Shown here: in pieces, positions 1 to 5,702 of the stretch
Position numbering within the stretch: position 1 is the stretch's first letter
Layout: every line of letters begins with the position of its first letter
DNA from: Gaiellasilicea sp035553355
Lineage (GTDB): Bacteria > Actinomycetota > Thermoleophilia > Gaiellales > Gaiellaceae
Reading direction: 5' to 3'
NCBI GenBank assembly: GCA_035553355.1
Contig: DATMJW010000066.1
Coordinates: 1-5,702, forward strand
Length of the DNA: 5,702 nucleotides
The notes under the pieces: model-generated
The model's database searches: none
What the model saw: the letters and a program-made list of their open reading frames with translations, nothing else
What the model was told of the DNA's origin: nothing
Position numbers and translations under genes: made by a program

Positions 1-1539
1 CTGCGCCTCGACCGCGTAGCGGAGGCCGTCGTACTGGAGCCACTGCGACGCGCGCCGCATCGTCTCGACGTCCTCGATCCGGCCGCCGAACGCACGCTGC
101 ACGAACTCCGCGTTGTTCCACCACGCGCCGAGGTGCTCGTACACCGGGTTCGAGCGGTCCGCCGGCCACCTCCTCTCGGGCGAGACCAGGGCGTCGAGGG
201 CGCGCCGGTTGGTCATGCCCTGCACGCCGAACTCGCTGTGGAGGAGCGACGTGCGCGTGTCGTAGTGCTCGTAGTGCTTCCGCAGACCCTGGTGCTCCCA
301 CGGGCCGTGGACGTCGTGGTCGTGGTTCGGGCCGGTCGGCGACGTCGGGTACCACCCACGGCCGGGGTCGAGCTCCTCGACGACCTCCTTCAGCGCGGCG
401 ATCGCGGGCGAGGTGTCGTCGGCCCAGAGCTCGTTGCCGCCGCACCAGATCGCGAGCGACGGGTGGCGGCGGCGTCGCGGCACGATCTCCCGCGCCTCCG
501 CGCGCAGCAGCTCCACCCACTCGGGGTCGGGCGACGGCGCGTTCTCGATCCCCGAGCTCGACTGCACGAACTCCTGCCAGACGAGGATCCCGAGCCGGTC
601 GCAGCCCTCGTAGAACTCCGACGTCTCGATCAGGCCGCCGCCCCAGACGCGCAGGGTGTTCACGTTCGCGCGGCGTGCGAGCTCGAGCAGGGACTGGAGC
701 TTCTCGGGGCGGGGCACGCCGTAGAGAGCGTCGAGCGGCACCCAGTTCCAGCCGTTCACCTGCATCGGGACGCCGTTCACGACGAGCAGGTACGGCAGCG
801 CGCCGTCGGGCGCGTCCTCCGTGGGACGCAACTCGATCGTCCGGAAGCCGACGCGGATGCCGAGGTCGCGCACCTCGTACAGGCGCTGCTCCCCCATCCC
901 GTTCGGCCACCAGAGCTCCGGCTCGTCCACCCGGAGGACGACCTCGCCGTCGACCTCGACCGTCCCGACGCCGTCCGCGAGGCGCACGTGCGGGAACGTC
1001 TCCGGCGGCGGGTCGAGGAGGACCGGCCGCCAGATGCCCTGGTGGATCATCCGCGGGCAGAAGTCCCAGCCGTAGTTCATGCGCGGCTTGTGCACGCGCA
1101 CCTTGCTGGTGTGGCCGACCTGCGGCTCGCTCTCGGGCGCCGGGTGGACGACGACCGCGAGGGTGTGCTCTCCCTCCGGCACGTCGACCTCGAACGGCGT
1201 GAAGGCGCCCTCGTGCCGCCCCACCTCCTCGCCGTCGACGAAGACCCACGCCTCGTGGTCGACGCCCTCGAAGCGGACGCGGCCGCCGCTCACGCGCCGG
1301 CGGTAGAGCCAGGCGCGCTCCGGCACCCACTCCGCGAGGAGCGAGTTCCGCTCGTGGTAGAGGTCGGGCACCTCACCGGCTCGCATGAGGTCGTCGAGGA
1401 CGCTGCCGGGCACGCGCGCCGGAAGCCAGCCGGGCGCGTCCCACGGCTTCGTCAGGTGCCAGCGCCACTCGTCGCCGAGGCACGCCTTCAGCTGCCAGTC
1501 GTCGCCGCCGGGATCGGTTGCGGCGGGCTCTACTGCCAC
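1..1539 (-). CDS. GH2 beta-mannosidase-like glycosidase, C-terminus cut off by window edge
   Basis: Retaining exo-glycosidase of family GH2, most like beta-mannosidases, which release mannose from non-reducing ends of beta-mannosides. Reading the minus strand gives 513 uninterrupted codons and then the window ends; family members usually run to roughly 800 residues, so the C-terminal beta domains lie outside. Residues about 15-175 are the N-terminal jelly-roll (VPGSVLDDL, FEGVDHEAWVFVDG, GRHEGAFTPFE, GIWRPV), 180-240 a short Ig-like domain (PELWWPNG, GFRTIEL), and 250 onward the TIM barrel (NGWNWVPLD, NTLRVWGGG, GILVWQEF). Expected acid/base is Glu370 in GGNELW; expected nucleophile is Glu436 in HSEFG. 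No signal peptide, so probably cytoplasmic. The start is GTG at 1539, the only usable start close to the first conserved residues. It has AGGTGA ten bases upstream and overlaps the end of the GH38 gene by ten bases, indicating coupled translation. Exo-beta-glucosaminidase or another GH2 activity cannot be excluded. Confidence 0.9.
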   Translation of the reverse strand, partial: MAVEPAATDPGGDDWQLKACLGDEWRWHLTKPWDAPGWLPARVPGSVLDDLMRAGEVPDLYHERNSLLAEWVPERAWLYRRRVSGGRVRFEGVDHEAWVFVDGEEVGRHEGAFTPFEVDVPEGEHTLAVVVHPAPESEPQVGHTSKVRVHKPRMNYGWDFCPRMIHQGIWRPVLLDPPPETFPHVRLADGVGTVEVDGEVVLRVDEPELWWPNGMGEQRLYEVRDLGIRVGFRTIELRPTEDAPDGALPYLLVVNGVPMQVNGWNWVPLDALYGVPRPEKLQSLLELARRANVNTLRVWGGGLIETSEFYEGCDRLGILVWQEFVQSSSGIENAPSPDPEWVELLRAEAREIVPRRRRHPSLAIWCGGNELWADDTSPAIAALKEVVEELDPGRGWYPTSPTGPNHDHDVHGPWEHQGLRKHYEHYDTRTSLLHSEFGVQGMTNRRALDALVSPERRWPADRSNPVYEHLGAWWNNAEFVQRAFGGRIEDVETMRRASQWLQYDGLRYAVEAQ

Positions 1540-3989
1540 TCGAGCAGGTTCACCTCGCGTGGGTCGCCGTCGGCGGGGAGGAGGAAGGTCTTGATCTCGT
1601 GCGGCGCGAACTCCGCGCTCCACGACCGGCCGAGGACCTCGAGCGCCGCGGTCGCGGCGCGGCCCGCCGACTCGTAGGCGCGGACGACCCAGCCGTCGCC
1701 GTCCTCCGCCTCCTTCAGCGCCGTCACGACGACGTCGCCGCCGCCGTCGCTCGCGAACGCGCGCCGCTGCGGCAGCGGGCCGTCGTGGAACGTCTCGATC
1801 AGCGCGAACGGCGGCTGGTTGAGCTCCGCTGCGCGGCGGACGACGTCGGCCGCGCGCCAGTCGCCGGCGTGGGGGACGAGCCGGACGAGGAAGTTCTGGC
1901 GACCCTGGTCCATGTACTCGAAGTCGCCGCCCTCCTCGAGCTCGCGCGGGTCGTGCCAGGCCCACACCGGGCTGCGGACGGCGCTGATCCCGATGTCTGC
2001 GCCCGCTCCGGCGCCGGCAGAGCCGGCACCTCCGCTCCTGGGCGGCTCCGTCGAGCCTACGCCGCCGCCGCGGACGTCGTAGCCGTACTTCGCGTCGTTG
2101 ATCACCGTCAGCCCCCGGCCGTCCCCCGACACGTCGACCCACGACTGACCCGGCTCCTCGTTCCCGGTCGTCGGCCGCTCGATGTGGCCGTACGGCGTCT
2201 CGAACGTCGCCGTGGCTGCGTCGATCGACGTCGGGTAGCGGAGCTTCAGCAGCTTCAGCTGCTCGTGCCAGTCGAGCGCGACGCGGACGTCCACGTACGG
2301 CACGTCCGCGCCGAGCACGTAGTCCTCCCGAAGCGTCGACGAGCCCCAGCGGCTCTCGACGCGCAGGATCGCGCGCACGGGCCCCGTCTCGAGCAGCCGC
2401 ACCGAGGTGCACCTGAACTCGCCGAGCTCGTGGTCGTACGCGTCGACGTCGTGCCCCCAGGTGTCCGAGGGGTCGTCGACCACGATGGCGTGCGCCTTGT
2501 CGGCAGCGGCCACGTCGGCTCCCGTCGCCTTCTGCACGAGCCTCGCGATGCGCCCGGTCGTCGGGTCGAGCTCGAGCAGGAGGTGGTCGTTCTCGAGCGT
2601 CGTCTCCGTCGCGCGGAGCGGCTCCCCCTCGACGGCACCGAGCCGGACGCGGTAGGTCCGGTACCCGAGCGGCGGCACCTCGACGGGGAACACGAGCCGG
2701 CCGCGCGCGCTCGACATCGTCGTGAGTGGCCGCGTGAGCTGCATCGGGACGGCCTCGCCCTCGTCGTCGACGACGTGCGCGCCGGCCGTGCGGAGCCACG
2801 TGTATTCGACCTCGGCGTCGGCGCGCAACGTCCACGGGTGCGGGTTGAAGACGACGACCGGGCGCATCTCCTCCTCCTGCTCGATCGCGATCTGGCGCGC
2901 CAGCGACTGCGTCGCCGCGTTGAAGGCGTTCGCCGCGATCGAGGAGGCGTGTCCGAGCTGGTCGCGGGCGTCGTCGTAGGCAGGCTCGATCGACGTCCCG
3001 GCGAGGGTGTCGTGGAACTGGTTGAAGAGGACGAGCTGCCACGCCTCGCGCAGCTGTGCCGCTGGGTACGGCTGAGCGCCCAGCTCGGCGGCGATCGCGC
3101 TCCACTTCTCCGCGCGCAGGAGGAGGTTCTCGGCGCGGCGGTTCCACCGCTTGATGCCCGAGTGCGTCGTGTAGCAGCCGGGGCTGTGGTGCTGGAGCTC
3201 GCCCGGCACGAGCGGGAGGTCGCCGTTCGCCGCGGCGCCGTCGAAGAAGCGGCGCAGCGAGCTCGGCTCGAGCCGCGGCACGTCCGCGCGCGCGTTCAGC
3301 GACCGGATCTGCTCGAGGTTCGCGATCGTCGGCCCGCCGCCGTGGTTCCCGACCCCGTAGAAGACGGCGTACTCGGTGTCGTCGTCGGGGAGGGTTGCGA
3401 TCGCCTTCTCGACGTGCTCGCCGATGTCGTCCTTCGGCGCACAGTACTCGTGCGGGATCCGGTAGGCGACGACGCTCGAGCCGTCGGGCGAGGCCCACCG
3501 GAAGAGCGGCGCGGGGAGGTCCGGCTTCTCCTTCGGGCCCGGCCGCAGGAAGACGTACGAGTCGCAGCCGCTCTTCGCGAGGATCTGCGGGATCGTCGCG
3601 TTGTGGCCGAACGAGTCGAGGTTCGCGCCGGTGGTCGCGACGACGCCGAACTTCTCGTGCAGGTAGCGCTGCCCGTAGAGCGCCTGCCGCACGAACGACT
3701 CGCCGGCCGGGATGTTGCAGTCCGGCTCGATCCACCAGCCGCCGACGATCTGGAAGCGGCCGTTCGCGACGTGCTCGCGGATCCGCTCGAAGAGCGGCGG
3801 GTCGCTCTCCTCCACCCAGGCGAAGAAGAGCGACGAGTCGCAGGTGAAGACGAACTCCGGGTACTCGTCCAGCCGGTCGACGGCCGACTGAAAGGTCGCG
3901 CGCACCTCCTGGTACCCCTCCGGCCACTGCCAGAGCCACACCGGGTCGATGTGCGCGTTGCCGATCATGTGGAGGCGCTCGCGGCTCAC
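1530..3989 (-). CDS. GH38 alpha-mannosidase
   Basis: Zinc-dependent retaining alpha-mannosidase (GH38) of 819 residues, releasing mannose from alpha-mannosides. Metal and catalytic residues are intact: His13 and Asp15 in AHIDPVW, Asp125 in NLDSFGHN (nucleophile and metal ligand), and His326 with Asp327 in NQFHDT. WWIEPD (85-90) and the GCYTTHSGIKRWNRRAE stretch (271-287) are also typical. Residues 1-265 form the catalytic alpha/beta domain, about 270-370 the helical middle domain, and about 377-819 the C-terminal beta domains. The protein begins almost directly at the HIDPVW motif, so it lacks the N-terminal extension of Ams1-type enzymes and has no signal peptide; it probably acts in the cytoplasm on imported oligosaccharides. 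The start is GTG at 3989, overlapping the isomerase stop as GTGA, with GGGAG seven bases upstream. The frame stays open far upstream, but that extension only shadows the isomerase and kinase genes. Residues 641-664 are an unusual Gly/Ala/Ser-rich insert. Linkage specificity cannot be read from sequence. Confidence 0.95.
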   Translation of the reverse strand: MSRERLHMIGNAHIDPVWLWQWPEGYQEVRATFQSAVDRLDEYPEFVFTCDSSLFFAWVEESDPPLFERIREHVANGRFQIVGGWWIEPDCNIPAGESFVRQALYGQRYLHEKFGVVATTGANLDSFGHNATIPQILAKSGCDSYVFLRPGPKEKPDLPAPLFRWASPDGSSVVAYRIPHEYCAPKDDIGEHVEKAIATLPDDDTEYAVFYGVGNHGGGPTIANLEQIRSLNARADVPRLEPSSLRRFFDGAAANGDLPLVPGELQHHSPGCYTTHSGIKRWNRRAENLLLRAEKWSAIAAELGAQPYPAAQLREAWQLVLFNQFHDTLAGTSIEPAYDDARDQLGHASSIAANAFNAATQSLARQIAIEQEEEMRPVVVFNPHPWTLRADAEVEYTWLRTAGAHVVDDEGEAVPMQLTRPLTTMSSARGRLVFPVEVPPLGYRTYRVRLGAVEGEPLRATETTLENDHLLLELDPTTGRIARLVQKATGADVAAADKAHAIVVDDPSDTWGHDVDAYDHELGEFRCTSVRLLETGPVRAILRVESRWGSSTLREDYVLGADVPYVDVRVALDWHEQLKLLKLRYPTSIDAATATFETPYGHIERPTTGNEEPGQSWVDVSGDGRGLTVINDAKYGYDVRGGGVGSTEPPRSGGAGSAGAGAGADIGISAVRSPVWAWHDPRELEEGGDFEYMDQGRQNFLVRLVPHAGDWRAADVVRRAAELNQPPFALIETFHDGPLPQRRAFASDGGGDVVVTALKEAEDGDGWVVRAYESAGRAATAALEVLGRSWSAEFAPHEIKTFLLPADGDPREVNLLEWQ
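1550..1555 (-). promoter_or_regulatory. Ribosome binding site deciding the GH2 GTG start
   Basis: AGGTGA on the minus strand lies inside the last codons of the GH38 gene, ten bases before the GTG at 1539. It is the only purine-rich Shine-Dalgarno-like stretch near the start of the GH2 homology. The spacing is slightly long, but the overlap with the upstream stop would assist re-initiation. Confidence 0.5.
2001..2069 (-). repeat. Low-complexity Gly/Ala/Ser insert with internal hairpin in the GH38 gene
   Basis: About 23 codons (residues 641-664 of the alpha-mannosidase) encode a Gly/Ala/Ser/Pro-rich run between the conserved YGYDVRG and the GISAVRSPVWAWHDP stretch. At DNA level it contains two GCCGGC copies (2013-2018 and 2022-2027) separated by three bases, which can pair as a tight hairpin. 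Seven codons (GTA, AGG, GGA, GGT, TCT, GGA, GCA) are types rarely used in the rest of the gene. The reading frame is preserved. It probably forms a surface loop between two beta strands. Confidence 0.6.
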
Positions 3990-4582
3990 GACGTCTCTCC
4001 CGCTGCCCACGCGTCCACGTGCTCGATCAGGACGTGGAGGAGGAGGACGTGCATCTCCTGTACGCGCGCGGTCGCGGAGGAAGGCACCACGAGCGCGTGG
4101 TCGGCGTGCTCCGCCGCCGGGCCGCCGTCGCCGCCGCCCAGGAGGACGGTCGTCGCTCGCGCGTCGCGCGCCGCAGCGAGGCCGCGCACGACGTTGGCGG
4201 AGCGGCCGCTCGTCGTGAACGCGAGCACGACGTCCCCCGGGCGGACGAACGCGCGCACCTGCCGCTCGAACACCTCGTCGAAGGAGTAGTCGTTCGCGAT
4301 GCACGTGAGCGCCGCCGGATCGACGGAGAGCGACTGCGCCGGCAGCGGACGCCGCTCGCGCTTGTAGCGGCCGACGAGCTCCTCCGCGAAGTGCTGCGCG
4401 TCGAGCGAGCTGCCGCCGTTCCCGAAGGTGTAGAGCCGGCCGCCGCGAGCGAGCGTCTCGACGAGGAGCGCACCGACGGCTTCGGTCGCAGGGAGGAGCG
4501 CCTCCACGTCCCTCGCGAGCGCGAGGTGCTCCGCGAGCGCGCGGGCCGCGCCGGTCGTCGAAGAGGAGGTGTCGTAGGCCAT
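3986..4582 (-). CDS. SIS-domain phosphosugar isomerase, GmhA (sedoheptulose-7-phosphate isomerase) type
   Basis: A 198-residue single-SIS-domain protein of the GmhA family; characterised members convert sedoheptulose 7-phosphate to D-glycero-heptose 7-phosphate as cytoplasmic zinc-dependent tetramers. Visible motifs are FGNGGSSLDAQHFAEELVGRY (53-73), IANDYSFDEVFERQV (95-109), TTSGRSANV (123-131) in the phosphate-binding loop, and VQEMHVLLLH (174-183). His64, Glu68, Gln175 and His183 match the family metal/catalytic set in identity and spacing (E. coli His61, Glu65, Gln172, His180, recalled). The ATG at 4582 was chosen because it gives this near-identical numbering. An in-frame GTG at 4621 would add 13 poorly conserved residues and sits immediately beside the palindromic operator. 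Neither start has a clear Shine-Dalgarno. The gene ends in a four-base overlap with the alpha-mannosidase. No heptose-pathway gene is visible here, so in this setting it may act on a sugar phosphate from mannoside breakdown; that is inference. Confidence 0.88.
   Translation of the reverse strand: MAYDTSSSTTGAARALAEHLALARDVEALLPATEAVGALLVETLARGGRLYTFGNGGSSLDAQHFAEELVGRYKRERRPLPAQSLSVDPAALTCIANDYSFDEVFERQVRAFVRPGDVVLAFTTSGRSANVVRGLAAARDARATTVLLGGGDGGPAAEHADHALVVPSSATARVQEMHVLLLHVLIEHVDAWAAGETS
3995..4001 (-). promoter_or_regulatory. Ribosome binding site deciding the GH38 GTG start
   Basis: GGGAGAG on the minus strand, within the last codons of the isomerase gene; its GGGAG core is seven bases before the GTG at 3989. 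This near-ideal spacing, together with the GTGA stop/start overlap, fixes the start over the long upstream open frame and over the internal ATG at codon 8. Confidence 0.7.
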
Positions 4583-4611
4583 GCCGAGGGAGCGCGTCGC
4601 CGAACCGCCCG

Positions 4612-4617
4612 ACCCTA
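4612..4617 (-). promoter_or_regulatory. Possible -10 element for the isomerase-GH38-GH2 operon
   Basis: TAGGGT on the minus strand fits the TAnnnT form of an actinobacterial -10 box and is the only such hexamer I noticed in this GC-rich gap. A start site about seven bases downstream would give a leader of roughly 20 bases before the ATG at 4582 and would place the palindrome over the -35 region. No convincing -35 hexamer is seen at 17 bases, so this is weak. Confidence 0.25.
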
Positions 4618-4625
4618 ACACGCAG

Positions 4626-4645
4626 GACTGGCAACGTTGCCAGTC
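4626..4645. promoter_or_regulatory. Perfect 20-bp palindrome, probable LacI-family operator
   Basis: GACTGGCAACGTTGCCAGTC is identical on both strands, with no spacer and its centre between 4635 and 4636. LacI-family regulators typically bind even palindromes with a central CG flanked by A/T-containing half-sites, and the GGCAACGTTGCC core fits that pattern well. It lies in the only intergenic gap, 43 bases before the isomerase ATG, and would overlap the core promoter. It is not followed by a T-run and has no loop, so a terminator is unlikely. The cognate repressor gene is not in this window. Confidence 0.75.
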
Positions 4646-4660
4646 GCCCCGTACGACCCG

Positions 4661-4690
4661 GCGAGCGGACGTGCGAGCGGCGGAGCGAGC
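4661..4690. repeat. Three GCGAGC copies at exact 12-base spacing
   Basis: Just downstream of the kinase stop, GCGAGC occurs at 4661-4666, 4673-4678 and 4685-4690; the first two copies share GCGAGCGG. The stretch lies in the intergenic gap beside the palindrome. It could be chance in GC-rich DNA, degenerate tandem duplication, or accessory protein binding sites one helical turn or so apart. No function is assigned. Confidence 0.45.
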
Positions 4691-4693
4691 CCG

Positions 4694-5683
4694 CTAGCGC
4701 CGGGCAGCGGGCACGCGGTCGAGGGCGATCGCGGCCGCACCGACGACCCCGACCTGCGGCCCCAGCGCCGCTGCGACGATGCGCGCCGCGCCGCCCGCAG
4801 GACCCATCGCCTCGTCCCGCACGCGCTCGCGCACCGGGCCGAGGAGCTGCTCGCCGGTGCCGCTGACGACGCCTCCCCCGAGGACGACGAGCTGGGGCTC
4901 GAAGAGGTTCACGATCGACGTGAGGCCGCACGCGAGCGCCTCCGTCGTCGCGTCCCAGACCTCCGCGGCGGCCGCGTCGCCGGCGGCGGCCGCGGCCGCC
5001 ACCTCGCTCGCGGTCACCTCGCCCAGCCCGGCTTCGCGCGCGCGCTCCGAGATCGACGTGCCGGAGACGTACGCCTCGAGGCACCCCTTGCGGCCGCAAC
5101 CCCGGCACGGCCTCCCCGAGCAGTCCACGGTCACGTGCCCGAGCTCGCCTCCGTTGCCGGTCGCGCCGCGGTAGAGACGGCCGTCGATGACGATGCCGCC
5201 GCCGACGCCGGTCGAGATCGTGAGGTAGACGAGATGGCTCGTCCCGGCCCCGGCGCCGTAGCGGTGCTCGCCGGCCGCCGCGGCCGTCGCGTCGTTCTCG
5301 AGGGCGACCGGCAGCCCGTACGCCGCTTCCGCCCAGGAGGAGACGGGGACGTCGCGCCAGCCGGGAAGGTGGGGCGGGCCCACGATGACGCCGGCCTGCG
5401 CGTCGAGCGGGCCGCCGGAGCCGATGCCGACCGCCGTGATGCTGTCCCAGTCGAGCGCCGCCTCGTCGACTGCGGCACGCCCGAGCTCGAAGAGCCGTTC
5501 GAGCCCGCTCTCCGGCCCCTCCTCGGCGCGCGTCGCCTCGACGAGGAACGAGTGGACGCGACCCGTCGAGTCGACGACGCCCGCCGCGAGCTTCGTCCCG
5601 CCGATGTCGAGGCCGAGCACGTGGACCGGCTCGCCGGGGGCGGACCCGTCGACGACGGCGCCCCGCGCGTCCGGTGCGGACAT
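4694..5683 (-). CDS. ROK-family sugar kinase (glucokinase-like)
   Basis: A 329-residue ATP-dependent hexose kinase of the ROK family; members phosphorylate glucose, mannose, fructose, GlcNAc or ManNAc at a hydroxyl in the cytoplasm. The phosphate-binding loop is GLDIGGTK (24-31); the catalytic base is Asp131 in ENDATAAAAGE; STGVGGG (157-163) is the second glycine motif; and GELGH (179-183) with CRGCGRKGC (193-201) supplies the structural zinc ligands His183, Cys193, Cys196 and Cys201. Length is normal for ROK kinases. There is no N-terminal helix-turn-helix, so this is an enzyme rather than a NagC/Mlc/XylR-type repressor. The start is ATG at 5683, preceded by two AAGGG repeats (3 and 11 bases away). 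It leaves about 20 residues before the first strand, so a later start such as the GTG codon at residue 22 is possible but lacks a ribosome site. Next to mannosidases, mannose is an attractive substrate, but glucose or GlcNAc are equally open. Confidence 0.92.
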   Translation of the reverse strand: MSAPDARGAVVDGSAPGEPVHVLGLDIGGTKLAAGVVDSTGRVHSFLVEATRAEEGPESGLERLFELGRAAVDEAALDWDSITAVGIGSGGPLDAQAGVIVGPPHLPGWRDVPVSSWAEAAYGLPVALENDATAAAAGEHRYGAGAGTSHLVYLTISTGVGGGIVIDGRLYRGATGNGGELGHVTVDCSGRPCRGCGRKGCLEAYVSGTSISERAREAGLGEVTASEVAAAAAAGDAAAAEVWDATTEALACGLTSIVNLFEPQLVVLGGGVVSGTGEQLLGPVRERVRDEAMGPAGGAARIVAAALGPQVGVVGAAAIALDRVPAARR

Positions 5684-5702
5684 CAGCCCTTGCGCCCTTG
5701 GG

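Noticed and set aside
133..1677. A 514-codon open frame on the plus strand
   Set aside because: It is antisense to the GH2 gene, whose minus-strand translation has clear catalytic motifs. Its composition is low-complexity Arg/Val/Leu/His with no recognisable family.
1518..4289. A 923-codon open frame on the plus strand
   Set aside because: It runs antisense to the GH38 and isomerase genes and is rich in Arg, Val, Ala, Glu and Leu without domain motifs. This is the usual stop-free shadow of a high-GC gene.
4626..4645. The palindrome as a rho-independent terminator of the kinase gene
   Set aside because: It has no spacer for a loop and is followed on the minus strand by CCTGCGTGTTAGGG rather than a T-run. 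A protein-binding operator fits better.
4661..4690. GCGAGC repeats as a CRISPR array
   Set aside because: The units are six to eight bases with six-base gaps, far too short for CRISPR repeats and spacers.
3990..5108. A 373-residue N-terminal extension of the GH38 protein, suggesting a fusion
   Set aside because: The frame is open only because it lies out of frame across the isomerase and kinase genes. The extension is Arg/Gly/Ala-rich with no domain, while GTG at 3989 has a good ribosome site.
4694..5683. ROK protein as a transcriptional repressor binding the palindrome
   Set aside because: There is no N-terminal helix-turn-helix; the protein begins about 20 residues before the ATP-binding motif, so it is a kinase.

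Overview
This window is very GC-rich. Wobble positions are almost always G or C, leucine is mostly CTC or CTG, and long spurious open frames run antisense to the real genes. Gene content, GTG starts and codon style fit a high-GC actinobacterium, possibly a Thermoleophilia-like soil lineage. The lineage is inferred from style only; no marker gene is present.

All four recognisable genes lie on the minus strand, so transcription runs from the right edge to the left. In order they are: (1) a ROK-family sugar kinase (5683-4694); (2) a GmhA-type SIS-domain phosphosugar isomerase (4582-3986); (3) a GH38 alpha-mannosidase (3989-1530); (4) the first 513 codons of a GH2 beta-mannosidase-like glycosidase (1539 to the left edge, where it runs out of the window). 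Genes 2-3 overlap by 4 bases (GTGA) and genes 3-4 by 10 bases, so genes 2-4 are almost certainly one translationally coupled operon. The only intergenic stretch is the 111 bases between the kinase stop and the isomerase ATG.

That gap contains the most striking non-coding signal here: a perfect 20-bp palindrome (4626-4645) with an AACGTT centre, the form expected of a LacI-family operator. A weak -10-like hexamer lies just downstream. The likely reading is a repressor-controlled internal promoter for the isomerase-GH38-GH2 operon.

Taken together, the genes look like a cytoplasmic mannoside-utilisation module. Neither glycosidase has a signal peptide. The alpha- and beta-mannosidases have complementary anomeric specificities, as needed for an oligosaccharide such as the Man(alpha)-Man(beta)-GlcNAc core of N-glycans or another mixed mannoside. 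The ROK kinase would phosphorylate a released sugar, and the SIS protein would isomerise a phosphosugar. Specific substrates are inference. Two oddities are a Gly/Ala/Ser-rich insert with atypical codons in the GH38 C-terminal domain, and an unusually compact N-terminal half in the GH2 enzyme.
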